DNA of 64,000 nucleotides, from positions 1 to 64,000 of the forward strand of contig NZ_JAULSA010000006.1 of assembly GCF_030518235.1 (NCBI RefSeq), in the 5' to 3' direction. Each line of letters begins with the position of its first letter. The stretch's first letter is position 1. Positions 34,672-43,540 of this stretch are shown here, piece by piece. The position numbers were made by a program, and so were the translations under genes. This DNA is from Saccharibacillus sp. CPCC 101409 (GTDB lineage Bacteria > Bacillota > Bacilli > Paenibacillales > Paenibacillaceae). The notes beneath the pieces are model-generated. The model was not told the DNA's origin and did no database searches. It was given only the letters and a program-made list of their open reading frames with translations.

Positions 34672-35538
34672 TCAATCGGGGAACGAAGCGGGCGGTCCGT
34701 CGGCGGGAAAGATAGGCGGACGGTCGAAATCGACCTGGCTGGGCGCGACTCCTTTGTACTTTTTGAACAGGCGGCTGAAGTAATAAGGGTCGGAATACCC
34801 GACGCCCGCGGCTACGGCCGCGACGGAGAACTGCTTGGTCAGCAGCCATTCATGCGCTTTATTCATACGATAGCGGATCAGGTAATCGATCGGGCCGGTA
34901 CCGGTATACTTGGCGAACAGATAAGAAAAGTATTTGGGCTTCATGTCGTAGCGTCCGGCAAGCTGGGCGAGCGTAAGCGGCCGGTTAAAATGGGCCTGAA
35001 TATAAGCGATCGCGTCTTCCGCCATGCGGTAGCTGTCCGGATTCCGCAGATGGCGTTCCGATTGCAAAATGTCCGCGATCAGTCGGTAAAACAGCGTGCG
35101 CCGATTCAAGCGGTCCATCGCGTTCGGTGCCGACGAAGCGTCCAGCAGACGCTCGATCAGCTCCAGCAGTCCGGGATCGAGCGAGATGTCGAGCACGGAG
35201 ACGCGCCGGGGCTCGCGATACTGCGGCAGGTCTTCGCCGCCGATCGGCGAATAATGGCACAGGAAATAGCGGAAACCTTCCGTTCCGGTCGAGACTTCGA
35301 GTCTTCTGCCGGCTCCGCCGATCAGTACGCGGCCCGGCGACAGGGAGTATCGTTCGGTTTCGTCGAAAGCGAATACGGCTTCGCCTTCGAGGGCGACGAT
35401 GACCGCGCAGTGTTCCGTCGGTCTGCGGCGATGCCCGTCATAATGTCGGCCGCCGTCCATCCGCGTTCGGTAAGCGCCGAAAAGCTGCAGGGGCATAGCC
35501 GCAAAATAGTCCGCAAGCACTTCGTAGGTTCGGGACAT
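34672..35538 (-). CDS. AraC family regulator, possibly siderophore-responsive
   Basis: 288 residues from the ATG at 35538 (AAGGAG upstream). A much longer in-frame extension to 36153 runs through the neighbouring sugar isomerase gene and is rejected. The N-terminal cupin covers about residues 25-120; the C-terminal pair of helix-turn-helix motifs is LTLAQLAGRYDMKPKYFSYL and SVAAVAAGVGYSDPYYFSRL. It lies 128 bases upstream of a Fur-controlled siderophore-binding protein on the same strand. In Bacillus Btr, an AraC domain is fused to such a binding protein, so this pair may be the unfused equivalent; that is an inference. Confidence 0.88.
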   Translation of the reverse strand: MSRTYEVLADYFAAMPLQLFGAYRTRMDGGRHYDGHRRRPTEHCAVIVALEGEAVFAFDETERYSLSPGRVLIGGAGRRLEVSTGTEGFRYFLCHYSPIGGEDLPQYREPRRVSVLDISLDPGLLELIERLLDASSAPNAMDRLNRRTLFYRLIADILQSERHLRNPDSYRMAEDAIAYIQAHFNRPLTLAQLAGRYDMKPKYFSYLFAKYTGTGPIDYLIRYRMNKAHEWLLTKQFSVAAVAAGVGYSDPYYFSRLFKKYKGVAPSQVDFDRPPIFPADGPPASFPD

Positions 35539-35603
35539 GCGAAGCTCCTTTGTGGTGGGATTTATGCTCAGCTTATAACGAACGGCGTATCCGCGCAAAT
35601 TAA

Positions 35604-35645
35604 ACGGCCTTTTTCCGGTCCGATAAGGATTCGGAAAAAGGCCGT
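35604..35645 (-). terminator. Terminator-like hairpin after the second sugar operon
   Basis: ACGGCCTTTTTCCG pairs with CGGAAAAAGGCCGT. On the minus strand it is followed by TTTAATTT. It lies downstream of the 38703-35762 operon. Confidence 0.65.
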
Positions 35646-35761
35646 GATTCGGCGCGCTGCGCGGCCGAGCGGATTCGATCGGGCGGCGGCTGCGATATTC
35701 GCTTCGCTGCCGCCGCGCGCTCGGCGATACGGGCTGCCGGCAGCCCGGATGTCCGGCTGGC

Positions 35762-36643
35762 TTAACGCGCCGGGCTTGCAGCCGGCGCTTCGTCCCAGAT
35801 CCGCCGTACGTTGTCGAACGCGATCCGCGTGCCCTGCAAGCAGTCTTCCATGCCTTCGTATTCGATCGACAGGAATCCGTCGTAACCGGAGCTTTTGACC
35901 AGGCCGACGATCTCGTACAGATCGAGATCGCCCTGGCCGGCGATCGCGCCGCGCAGATAGCTGCCGCCCGCGCTGCGGAACCAGCCTTCGCCGGGATTGC
36001 GGCGGGCGGGGCGGATATAGAAGTCTTTGATATGCACCATCGAAGCGATGGGCAGATTGTTGGCGACGGCGGTTGCCGGATTCTCGTCGACGCAGACGAA
36101 GTTGCCGACATCCAGCGTGGTGCGGAAGTTGGGGCGGTCCACCGCGCGGACAAGGGTCTGCACCCGGTCGCTCGCCTGGACGTAGTAGCCGTGGTTCTCG
36201 ACGCTGGTCGTGATGCCGCGTCCAGCGGCGTGATCGGCGATCCGCCGGCACGCCGCAGCGATCTTATCCAGGTCTTCGTTGAAGCGGTGAATGGAAGTAT
36301 CCGGCCGCGAAGCGACGTCGTGGCGCATCAGTTTGATGCCCAGGCGGGCCGCGCGATCGACTTCCGAGATCACCCGCGCGATCTCGGCTTCGTACGCTTC
36401 TTCGCTGTCGGTAATAAAGTTCGCGCCGATCGCGTAGTTCGAGAGGATAAGCGACCGTTCCTGCGCTCTGCGCGCAAGCCGTTCTTCGAGTCCCGGATCT
36501 TCGTCGAAACCGAAGCCGAGTCCCGGCACGATCTCGATATGATCGGCGCCGAGCTCCGCCGCCCAGTCCAGCGCTTCCTCGATATTCATTCGTCCCTGGT
36601 GCATGGCCTGATACAGGCTGTACGAACTGATGCCAAGCTTCAT
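35762..36643 (-). CDS. Sugar phosphate isomerase/epimerase (TIM barrel)
   Basis: 293 residues. It has the xylose-isomerase-like barrel signatures MKLGISSYSLYQAM, a metal-site ENHGYYVQAS, TTLDVGNFVCVDEN, MVHIKDFYIRP and a C-terminal FLSIEYEGMED. It is the last gene of a minus-strand operon with another barrel enzyme and a Gfo/Idh/MocA dehydrogenase, so it probably epimerises or isomerises a keto-sugar from that dehydrogenase. The substrate is unknown. Confidence 0.88.
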   Translation of the reverse strand: MKLGISSYSLYQAMHQGRMNIEEALDWAAELGADHIEIVPGLGFGFDEDPGLEERLARRAQERSLILSNYAIGANFITDSEEAYEAEIARVISEVDRAARLGIKLMRHDVASRPDTSIHRFNEDLDKIAAACRRIADHAAGRGITTSVENHGYYVQASDRVQTLVRAVDRPNFRTTLDVGNFVCVDENPATAVANNLPIASMVHIKDFYIRPARRNPGEGWFRSAGGSYLRGAIAGQGDLDLYEIVGLVKSSGYDGFLSIEYEGMEDCLQGTRIAFDNVRRIWDEAPAASPAR

Positions 36644-36715
36644 GATTCAGCAGCTCCTATTCGAGTGATGTAAGGCTGTAACGTCCGATCTCCGGCGATA
36701 TTCGATATCCCGCGT

Positions 36716-37630
36716 TTAATTCAAGCCGCGATATTTTTCGATAAAACGCACCGCTCCGGCGATATCGGCGGACGGATCGCTTCCGACTTCGCGCTCGATC
36801 GTCAGATAGCCGGTGTAGCCGATCTCCCGCAGCGCGCGGAAATACGCGTCGAAGTCCACGTCGCCTTCGCCCGGCGGCAGCTCGATAAAGTCGGCTTCCT
36901 CGCCGCCGGCCGCCATATCGGCGATCGCGGCGTGGTCCATCTTATTGTAGCCGAGATAGCCGTACACCTGTTTGGGATCGACGATGCGCAGGCGCCGGCC
37001 GTCTTTGACATGCGTGTGCACGATATAATCTTTCAGCGTGTACACCCCCTGCACCGGATCGTCGCCGGTGACCATGACCATATTGGCCGGGTCGAAATTG
37101 ACGGATACCCCTTTGCCGCCGAGCGTATCGAGGAAGCTTTTGAGATGCGCGGCCGGTTCCGGTCCGGTCTCGATCGCAAAATAGGCGTCCAGGCTGCTCG
37201 CATACCGGCTCAGCTCCATGCACGCCCGGTGCATCGCTTCGTAAATCGGGCCGCTGCGGTCTTCCGGCACGATGCCGATATGCGTGGTGACGATATTCGT
37301 GCCGAGTTCCAGCGCCAGATCCAGAATCCGCTTGGATTTCTCGATCTTCTCCGCGTTGACGGAAGCGTCCTGGAAGCCGTGGCCCGCCAGGTCGCCGCAC
37401 AGCGCGGAGATTTCCAGGCCGAGTCCTTCGATCGTGCTGCGCAGCTCGCGGCGCTTGGCGCCCGTCAGGACGGCCGGGTCCATTTCGCCGGACACGGCAT
37501 AGATCTGCACGCCGTCCGCGCCGACTTCTTTGGCTTTCTTGAGGCCTTCCGCGACGCCGATGCCGAAACTGTCGACGATGACGCCTATTTTGTTGGTCAG
37601 TTTAAGCGTGGAATCATGGTTTGCGGTCAT
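36716..37630 (-). CDS. Sugar phosphate isomerase/epimerase (TIM barrel)
   Basis: 304 residues from the ATG at 37630, chosen because AGGAGG lies nine bases upstream inside the end of the preceding gene. Barrel signatures include IVTTHIGIVPED, AIETGPEPAAHL, VNFDPANMVMVTGDDP and VHTHVKDG, a layout typical of IolE/hydroxypyruvate-isomerase-like enzymes. Its start is two bases beyond the stop of the dehydrogenase gene, implying translational coupling. The substrate is unknown. Confidence 0.9.
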   Translation of the reverse strand: MTANHDSTLKLTNKIGVIVDSFGIGVAEGLKKAKEVGADGVQIYAVSGEMDPAVLTGAKRRELRSTIEGLGLEISALCGDLAGHGFQDASVNAEKIEKSKRILDLALELGTNIVTTHIGIVPEDRSGPIYEAMHRACMELSRYASSLDAYFAIETGPEPAAHLKSFLDTLGGKGVSVNFDPANMVMVTGDDPVQGVYTLKDYIVHTHVKDGRRLRIVDPKQVYGYLGYNKMDHAAIADMAAGGEEADFIELPPGEGDVDFDAYFRALREIGYTGYLTIEREVGSDPSADIAGAVRFIEKYRGLN

Positions 37631-37632
37631 GT

Positions 37633-38703
37633 TTATTCCTCCTCGTCCAGACGAATTTCGCGGCCTTCCGCCGCCGAACGGTATACCGCGTTCAGGATGC
37701 GGATCATTTCCACGCCGTCTTCGACCGGGCACATATTTTCCCCGCTGCCCTGGCAGAGCCGGACGAAATGATCGATTTCCCGTTTAAAACTGTCCACAAA
37801 GTCGAAGCCCGGCGTAGTCAGCTGCGGATCGAGGTTGAGGATGGTGTTGTGCCGTTCCGCGGAAATCGCCAGCGCCGGTTCGATCTCGGCTCCGCCGCGC
37901 TCGCCGAATACGGCGATCTGCGCCGAATCTTTGCGGGCGTGCAGCGTAAAGCTGACGTCCACCATCAGGGAAGCGCCATTCTCGAACCGGATCAGCGCGT
38001 TCGCCATGTCTTCGACCGTGTTGACGGACGGATCGAAATCCGCCGCTTTGTAATGATCGTAGTTTTCGATATGCGAACGGTTGCCGAGCTTGCGATACGT
38101 ATTGCCGCTGACGGAAACGACTCTGGGTTTGCCCATCAGGTACCAGCACAGGTCGATCACGTGCACGCCGATATCGATCAGCGGTCCTCCGCCGGAGCGC
38201 TCGACGTCCGCGAACCAGCCGCCCGGATTGCCGAGACGCCGGATCAGGCTGGCTTTGGCGTAATACAGCTCGCCCAGGTCGCCGGCATCGATAAAGCGCT
38301 TGAGCACGTCGATATTGGCGGCGTGGCGGCGAACGTAACCGACCTGGAGCTGCTTGCCGCTTTCCAGGACCGCCTGCTGTACGCGAAGCGCTTCGTCCAC
38401 CGTTTTGCACAGCGGCTTCTCGCACAGCACGTTCTTGCCGGCGCGCAGCGCTTCGATGCTGATCTCGGCATGCGAGTTGTTCCAGGTACAGATACTGACG
38501 GCGTCGATATCCGGGTCGGCCAGCAGCTCGCGGTAATCGCCGTAAACGCCGGGAACGCCGTATTTCTCCGCCGTCTGCCGGGCGCGGTCCGCGTTCAGGT
38601 CGCAAACGGCGACCAGCTCCGCCTGCGGATTGGCCGCGTAAGCCTGCAAATGCGAATCGGAGATGGAGCCGCAGCCGATCAGGCCGATACGTACTTTTTC
38701 CAT
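37633..38703 (-). CDS. Gfo/Idh/MocA family oxidoreductase
   Basis: 356 residues from the ATG at 38703. A start at 38715 would abut its GGAAGG site and is less likely. The Rossmann motif is IGLIGCGSISDSHLQAY, the dinucleotide-site EKPLCKTVDEAL follows, and the catalytic helix region is GGPLIDIGVHVIDLCWYLMG, with Asp and His present. It is the first gene of the operon, divergent from an AraC gene. The layout repeats the AraC/Gfo/TIM-barrel plan of the 6435-11838 cluster. Confidence 0.9.
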   Translation of the reverse strand: MEKVRIGLIGCGSISDSHLQAYAANPQAELVAVCDLNADRARQTAEKYGVPGVYGDYRELLADPDIDAVSICTWNNSHAEISIEALRAGKNVLCEKPLCKTVDEALRVQQAVLESGKQLQVGYVRRHAANIDVLKRFIDAGDLGELYYAKASLIRRLGNPGGWFADVERSGGGPLIDIGVHVIDLCWYLMGKPRVVSVSGNTYRKLGNRSHIENYDHYKAADFDPSVNTVEDMANALIRFENGASLMVDVSFTLHARKDSAQIAVFGERGGAEIEPALAISAERHNTILNLDPQLTTPGFDFVDSFKREIDHFVRLCQGSGENMCPVEDGVEMIRILNAVYRSAAEGREIRLDEEE

Positions 38704-38807
38704 GTTCAAATTCATCCTTCCCGTTATCCATATGTTATATTTGTTCATATAAAGGTTGTGCGATACGTCTAATTTAGCACAGCGTACAAAAGGAGAGAAT
38801 GTACAGG

Positions 38808-39665
38808 ATGCCCCAGTATATGGACTATACGATCAGCAAAGTGCCGATTCGCGTTCTGACTCCCTCGGTCGATCCCGCCCGTCTGCGCATCAAGTCGCTG
38901 ACGGTCGTCAACGCGGGGCATCTGCCGGGGCGGACGCTGCGTCGGGACGGGGCGTCGTTTCGTCACTGGGCGCTTGTGCTGATTACAGGCGGACGGGGCT
39001 ATTACCGGGTCGACGGAGGAGAAGTTCAGCGGGTAAGCGCGGGCTCGTGGTTTTTTCTGTATCCGGGCGCGATATTCGATTACGGGCCGGACGCCGGCGC
39101 GCACTGGGACGAGTATTACTTTACGGCGGCGGGCGTCAGGCTCGAAGAATGGCGGCGCGACTGGCTGCCTGCGCACGGACGGGTGTACGAGCTGCCGGTG
39201 GGCGAACTGCTGCTTCAGCGGATGGAAAATATGCTGCGGCTGATCGACAGCGGGACGCCGGACAATCTCGATCGGGCGGCGCTGCGTCTGGAGGAGTTTC
39301 TGTACGAGCTTGCCGCCGGCGGAACCGGACGGGAAGCGGGGCGGGAACATTTCGCGCAGCTGGTGGTCGAAGATATCCAGTCCGTGCTGCATCTGCCGCC
39401 GACCGTCTCGGACATGGCGGCGCGGCATCATATATCGGTCTCGACGCTCAGGCGGATCGTGCACGATTACACGGGGTATCCGTTCAACGAATTCGTGCAT
39501 CGCCTGCGGGCGGCGGAAGCGCGCAATATCCTGCTGAATACCGACATGAGCGTCAAAGAAATCGGGGAGCGGCTCGGGTACAAAGACATGTTTTACTTTT
39601 CGCGGGTATTCAAACGCATTACGGGAGTGTCGCCGAGGGAGTACCGCAGCCGGATCGGGCCGTAA
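38808..39665 (+). CDS. AraC family regulator of the adjacent sugar operon
   Basis: 285 residues from the ATG at 38808, 12 bases after AGGAG; an ATG at 38799 is only three bases from it. The N-terminal cupin has FRHWALVLITGGRGYYRVDG and the turn SAGSWFFLYPGAIFDYGP. The C-terminal helix-turn-helix pair is VSDMAARHHISVSTLRRI and SVKEIGERLGYKDMFYFSRV. It is divergent from the Gfo/TIM-barrel operon and probably activates it in response to a sugar. Confidence 0.9.
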   Translation: MPQYMDYTISKVPIRVLTPSVDPARLRIKSLTVVNAGHLPGRTLRRDGASFRHWALVLITGGRGYYRVDGGEVQRVSAGSWFFLYPGAIFDYGPDAGAHWDEYYFTAAGVRLEEWRRDWLPAHGRVYELPVGELLLQRMENMLRLIDSGTPDNLDRAALRLEEFLYELAAGGTGREAGREHFAQLVVEDIQSVLHLPPTVSDMAARHHISVSTLRRIVHDYTGYPFNEFVHRLRAAEARNILLNTDMSVKEIGERLGYKDMFYFSRVFKRITGVSPREYRSRIGP

Positions 39666-39713
39666 CCGCGCCGCAGCCGTGCAGGTTGAAACAAACTTAT
39701 CCACAAGACCGTA

Positions 39714-39742
39714 TTGGTTTTTTCGACTTCCGCCGTTATAAT
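39714..39742 (+). promoter_or_regulatory. Promoter of the yutD-like gene
   Basis: TTGGTT (39714-39719), 17 bases, TATAAT (39737-39742), about 110 bases before the start. Confidence 0.6.
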
Positions 39743-39851
39743 AGGTTTAGCTTTAAACTTTTTGATATCCGTTATTTGTAAAATTTTTATCGTAAAGGCC
39801 AGGACCATATAGAGAATCGCGACAGCTATCGTTTCGGCAGGGGAGGGGAAT

Positions 39852-40664
39852 TTGTTGTTTCAAATCGGCGGTAAAGTCTACGAAGTCATGATCAATCACA
39901 AGAACGGCTGGAACGCGGAAGCGTTTCGCAGCCGGTACAGCGAGATTCTGGAGCGTTACGATTACATCGTCGGGGACTGGGGCTACAATCAGCTGCGGCT
40001 CAAAGGCATGTACCGCGACGGGCAGCCCAAGGTGGCGAAAGAATCCCAGTTTTCGTTTACGACCGACTATATCACGGAGCACTGCAATTTCGGCTGTGCG
40101 TACTTCGTGCTCCACAAGGTCAAAGACCTGAAGGACAGCAAGGATATCGCCGAAGCGGCGCAGTATCCGGATCTCGGCGAGATCAAAGAACCGGCGAAAG
40201 ACGGACGCGAACCGCAGGAAGGGCGCGAAGCGGCCAAGGAAGTTCGCGAGCATCGCGGGCCGAGAGAGCGCAAAGATTACCGCGGCGGCCGCGGCGGGGA
40301 CTCCAAAGGCGCGCGCGCCCAGGAGAATGCCGAACGCGAACCGCGCGAATCGAAAGACAAGCCGCACGGCCATTCGGGCAAAAAGCAGAATCATCGCGAT
40401 CGGCCGAACCGCGGCGAATCGCAGGGACGCGAGCATGCGAAATCGTCCGGCGGAGGCGAGCAGAAAAACCGCAAACGCGAAGACCGCGGCGGCGACTCCC
40501 GTCCGGGAACGCGGCGCGAACATCGCGACGGCGCGGCGGGGCAGGCCCAGTCCGCTCCGAACGCGAACCCGGCTTCCCGGACGAACCCGGGAACAAATCC
40601 GGGACCGAATCCCGGCCCAAACTCCGGACCGAACGAACGGCCGGACCAGGAAAGCGCGAAATAA
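39852..40664 (+). CDS. yutD: YutD family protein with long low-complexity C-terminal tail
   Basis: 270 residues with a TTG start after GGGAGGGGAA. Residues 1-100 match the YutD (DUF1027) family: GGKVYEVMINHKNGWNAEAF, YSEILERYDYIVGDWGYNQL and an HCNFGCAYFVLHK segment with paired Cys. Known YutD proteins are about 100-200 residues. Here residues 115-270 form a highly charged Arg/Lys/Glu/Gly tail ending in NPGxNPGP repeats, apparently disordered and possibly nucleic-acid binding. The function is unknown. It precedes NAD kinase, which is convergent. Confidence 0.88.
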   Translation: MLFQIGGKVYEVMINHKNGWNAEAFRSRYSEILERYDYIVGDWGYNQLRLKGMYRDGQPKVAKESQFSFTTDYITEHCNFGCAYFVLHKVKDLKDSKDIAEAAQYPDLGEIKEPAKDGREPQEGREAAKEVREHRGPRERKDYRGGRGGDSKGARAQENAEREPRESKDKPHGHSGKKQNHRDRPNRGESQGREHAKSSGGGEQKNRKREDRGGDSRPGTRREHRDGAAGQAQSAPNANPASRTNPGTNPGPNPGPNSGPNERPDQESAK

Positions 40665-40700
40665 TCTATCCGGGCCGGACAATCTTATAGCGGGCAAACG

Positions 40701-40726
40701 AAAAGCGGCTCAAGCGAGCCGCTTTT
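40701..40726. terminator. Bidirectional terminator
   Basis: AAAAGCGGCTC pairs with GAGCCGCTTTT between the convergent yutD and NAD kinase genes. Confidence 0.85.
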
Positions 40727-40812
40727 GTGCGTTCCGATGGAATTGAAGTCGAGACTGCAAAGGCGAAGACGCGAAGAAACCCAAGCCGCGAAAAAAGCGA
40801 AACGGCGAGCGT

Positions 40813-41613
40813 TCAGCCCAGGAACGCTTCGCGCACCCGGTTCCAGAACGGAAACGGACGGTAGCGGGCGAAGCTGACTTTCTGGCTCGATACACGGCAG
40901 CGCACGGATACCAGATCGTCGATCGCCAGGTAGCGGTGGTCCATCGTCAGCAGCAGCCGCTGCTCTTTGCGCGAGTAAATATCGCAGTGGTGATGCTTGG
41001 GAAGCACCAGCGGCGAGCCGAGCGTCCGGAACACGCGGTTGTTGATCGAAGCGATCTCGGCGATCTGCAGCGCCTCCAGCGAAGGGTGCATGATCGCGCC
41101 GCCGAGACCCCGGTTGTAAGCGGTGCTGCCCGAAGGCGTGGAGACGCAGATCCCGTCGCCGCGGAACATCTCGAAGATCTCGTCGTTGATATCGATCTGC
41201 ACGACCATCGTCGCTTCGGCGCCTTTGATGGCGAATTCGTTCAGCACGGTATGGATGGAGGTGCCGGATTTGCGTTCCAGCTCCAGTTCGAGCAGCGGAT
41301 ACTTGACGATCTTCGGTCCCAGTCCGCCCTCGCCTTCGCCCGCCATAAACTCGATCAGCTCGGGCAGGTCTTCGGCTTTCCAGTCCGCGTAAAAGCCCAG
41401 ATGGCCCGTATGCACGCCGACGAAAGCGATATCCGGAATCCGGTCGATAAACGAATGGAAAGCGTGCAGCATGGTGCCGTCGCCGCCGATCGACACAACG
41501 ATTTCCGGCGACTCGGAATCGAGCTCGAAGCCTTTTTCGGCGGCGAGTTTGTGGAACTGCTGGGTCAGGTCGATCGACAGCTGGTCGCCGCGGTCCAGTA
41601 CATAATATTTCAA
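40813..41613 (-). CDS. nadK: NAD kinase
   Basis: 266 residues from a TTG at 41613, nine bases after AAAGGAG; the longer in-frame ATG lacks a site. It phosphorylates NAD to NADP. The family signature GGDGT is at residues 43-47 (SIGGDGTMLHAFHSF). NE in TVLNEFAIKG and the GDGICVSTPSGSTAYNRGLG substrate-site segment are also present. It is full length. Confidence 0.95.
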   Translation of the reverse strand: MKYYVLDRGDQLSIDLTQQFHKLAAEKGFELDSESPEIVVSIGGDGTMLHAFHSFIDRIPDIAFVGVHTGHLGFYADWKAEDLPELIEFMAGEGEGGLGPKIVKYPLLELELERKSGTSIHTVLNEFAIKGAEATMVVQIDINDEIFEMFRGDGICVSTPSGSTAYNRGLGGAIMHPSLEALQIAEIASINNRVFRTLGSPLVLPKHHHCDIYSRKEQRLLLTMDHRYLAIDDLVSVRCRVSSQKVSFARYRPFPFWNRVREAFLG

Positions 41614-41746
41614 CGGTGAACGCTCCTTTGCTCGGAGTTTGGCGTTGCGGCCGGCGGTCCTGCCGGTTCCTGTAAGCTCCATTCTAACATGACCGCAGGT
41701 TCGAGGCGCGGAAAACTTTTTTTGTCGAACAAGTGCCGAATTAGAT

Positions 41747-41760
41747 TGTAAACGGTTGCA
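41747..41760 (+). promoter_or_regulatory. cre-like CcpA site
   Basis: TGTAAACGGTTGCA differs from the cre consensus TGWAANCGNTNWCA at one position. It lies upstream of a small transcript region (TAGAAT at 41790, small ORF at 41889). The functional target is uncertain. Confidence 0.45.
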
Positions 41761-41888
41761 GAATCGCTTTATTTTTCGCGGATGTGTGGTAGAATAAAAA
41801 AACCAAACTCTTTTCCGGCCTTTTGGCGGATTACATTTACAGGATGTCGGCAGGTTGTCCTTAAATTCGATACGGACGGAGTGGTCGA

Positions 41889-41984
41889 ATGAGTATCGTA
41901 ACGGCTATTATGGTATGCGCTTTTGTCTATGTGATCCGCGTTTCTCAGGACCCGTCCCGAGAAGAAGAATGGAGCGGGTATTGA
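41889..41984 (+). CDS. Possible 31-residue membrane peptide
   Basis: The frame MSIVTAIMVCAFVYVIRV ... ends in a charged tail with EEEW and stops at TGA. One hydrophobic segment covers about residues 2-18. GGAG lies 10-14 bases upstream, TAGAAT (41790-41795) could be its -10, and a terminator follows at 42042. No family is recognised. The compact promoter-ORF-terminator arrangement supports a real small gene, but coding cannot be proved from sequence alone. Confidence 0.4.
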   Translation: MSIVTAIMVCAFVYVIRVSQDPSREEEWSGY

Positions 41985-42041
41985 TTTTTCGGTATTGAGC
42001 GTCGGCGCGCGTTTCCGGGGGACGGATGCGGCCGGCGTTTG

Positions 42042-42072
42042 GACGCGGGGCCTTGGGGCTCCGCGTCTTTTT
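42042..42072 (+). terminator. Terminator after the small ORF
   Basis: GACGCGG and CCGCGTC around a 12-base loop, followed by TTTTTGCTTTTT. It lies upstream of the haemoglobin gene. Confidence 0.7.
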
Positions 42073-42210
42073 GCTTTTTCCCGCAAACCTGCGCATAAAG
42101 ACCGGTCTGCAACGGCCCGGGGTTTGCTATAATACAAGCAGGCGGACGGTGGAAATGGAACTGCCGCTTGTCGAGCTCGACCAAAAAGACAATGGAAAGC
42201 GGGTAATCTT

Positions 42211-42588
42211 ATGAATTCCGGACAAACCCTGTACGAGCAGCTGGGCGAATCGGCCGGACTGCGCAGGATTATCGAAACTTTTTACGGCAAAGTGGTGCAG
42301 GAGCCTCTTCTGGCCCCGCTCTTTCCCGAGGATATTACGCCCGTGATAGAACGGCAGCATCAATTCCTGACCCAATTCTTCGGCGGACCGTCGCTGTATT
42401 CCGATCTGCACGGCCATCCGATGATGCGGGCGAGGCATATGCCTTTTCCCGTGACGCGCGAACGCGCCGACGCCTGGCTGGGCTGCATGAACGCGGCTTT
42501 GCGGGAGAACGGCGTGGACGACGAACTGCGGGAGTTCGTGATTGCGAGACTGTCGGGACCGGCTTATCATTTTGTTAATACCCCGTAA
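42211..42588 (+). CDS. Group II truncated haemoglobin (YjbI-like)
   Basis: 125 residues, the normal 2-on-2 globin length. The proximal haem-binding His76 is in RARHMPFPVT. The B10 Tyr25 is in ETFYGKV. The family segments LFPEDITPVIERQHQFLTQF and the C-terminal FVNTP are visible. It is expected to bind oxygen or nitric oxide in the cytoplasm. The next gene is DUF2225, 84 bases downstream. Confidence 0.93.
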   Translation: MNSGQTLYEQLGESAGLRRIIETFYGKVVQEPLLAPLFPEDITPVIERQHQFLTQFFGGPSLYSDLHGHPMMRARHMPFPVTRERADAWLGCMNAALRENGVDDELREFVIARLSGPAYHFVNTP

Positions 42589-42672
42589 GCGGAAGCGGGA
42601 ATCGAAGCCGGAAGGCTCCGGCGGCGCTTTCGAAACGGACGAACGGCATTAGAGACAGGAAAGAAGGCTTGC

Positions 42673-43380
42673 ATGATGGTGGAGATCGATCCGTTATTTC
42701 AAATCACGACGGCATGCGTCTGCTGCGAGAAAACGTTTCAGACGAGCAGGGTCAGACCCAGCTTTAAGCACGCGGTGCGTCGGGATGCGGATTTTTGCGC
42801 GTATTACAAAAACGAGAACCCGGACTTCTACGTCGTGCGGGTATGTCCGCACTGCGGATTCGCGTCGACGGAGAACTCGGCGGCCAAGCTGAGCGATCCC
42901 CAGCGCAAAGCGTTCGAAGAGAAAGTCGGCGCGGCGTCGAAAAAGAAAGATTACGGCGGCAAGCGCTCGCTCGAAGACGCGCTCGATACGTACAAACTGG
43001 CCCTGATCTGCGCGCAGGTCGTGCGCGACAAAGAGCGGATCATCGCCAGCCTGCTGCATCATATCGCGTGGCTGTACCGCTACGGCAAGAACGAAGAGCA
43101 GGAGCGGCGCTTTATCGGCTACGCGCGGGATTCTTATGTGCGCGTATACGAGACGGAAAACGCGGGCCCGAGCGACGCGCGGCTGATGTACCTGATCGGC
43201 GAGCTCTGCCGGCGGCTGGACGAATTCAACGAAGCGGTCCGCTGGTTCTCGCGCGTCATTCACGATCAGCGGATTATGGACGCGGCGATGATCCGCGCGT
43301 CGCGGGAGCAGTGGGCGACGCTGCGCGAGGATATGTTGGCGCGCAAGATGGAGCTGCCGGAGGAGATGCAGCAGTCTTGA
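42673..43380 (+). CDS. DUF2225 family protein
   Basis: 235 residues. The N-terminal zinc-finger-like part has CVCCEKTFQTSRVR and VRVCPHCGFAS, two CxxC pairs separated by about 45 residues. The remainder is helical with a TPR-like repeat (GELCRRLDEFNEAVRWFSRVI). The family is common in Bacillales and has no established function. It follows the truncated haemoglobin gene and may share its transcript. Confidence 0.88.
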   Translation: MMVEIDPLFQITTACVCCEKTFQTSRVRPSFKHAVRRDADFCAYYKNENPDFYVVRVCPHCGFASTENSAAKLSDPQRKAFEEKVGAASKKKDYGGKRSLEDALDTYKLALICAQVVRDKERIIASLLHHIAWLYRYGKNEEQERRFIGYARDSYVRVYETENAGPSDARLMYLIGELCRRLDEFNEAVRWFSRVIHDQRIMDAAMIRASREQWATLREDMLARKMELPEEMQQS

Positions 43381-43475
43381 CGGCGGGGGAGCTGGGAATT
43401 CGGGGAGCGTGCTGGGAGGGGAGGTTGCGCTTGGGCGGCCGCTGCGGGGCGGTGAGGCCCTCGATCGCTGTCTCA

Positions 43476-43540
43476 GCCCGGCTTCCTTTTGGATGGGAAC
43501 AGGAAGGTTGGAAGCCGGGCTTCAAAGGCGATGTTCGCTT
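43476..43540 (+). repeat. Dispersed palindromic repeat, degenerate copy D
   Basis: GCCCGGCTTCC (43476-43486) pairs with GGAAGCCGGGC (43510-43520) and is followed by TTCAAAGGCGATGTTCGC. This resembles the TTTCAAAGGCGAACGC that follows the inner stem in copies A and B. Only the core is retained. Confidence 0.5.

Noticed and set aside
34672-36153. Extended 493-codon version of the AraC gene
   Set aside because: The upstream part overlaps the sugar isomerase in another frame. The ATG at 35538 has AAGGAG and begins where the cupin begins.
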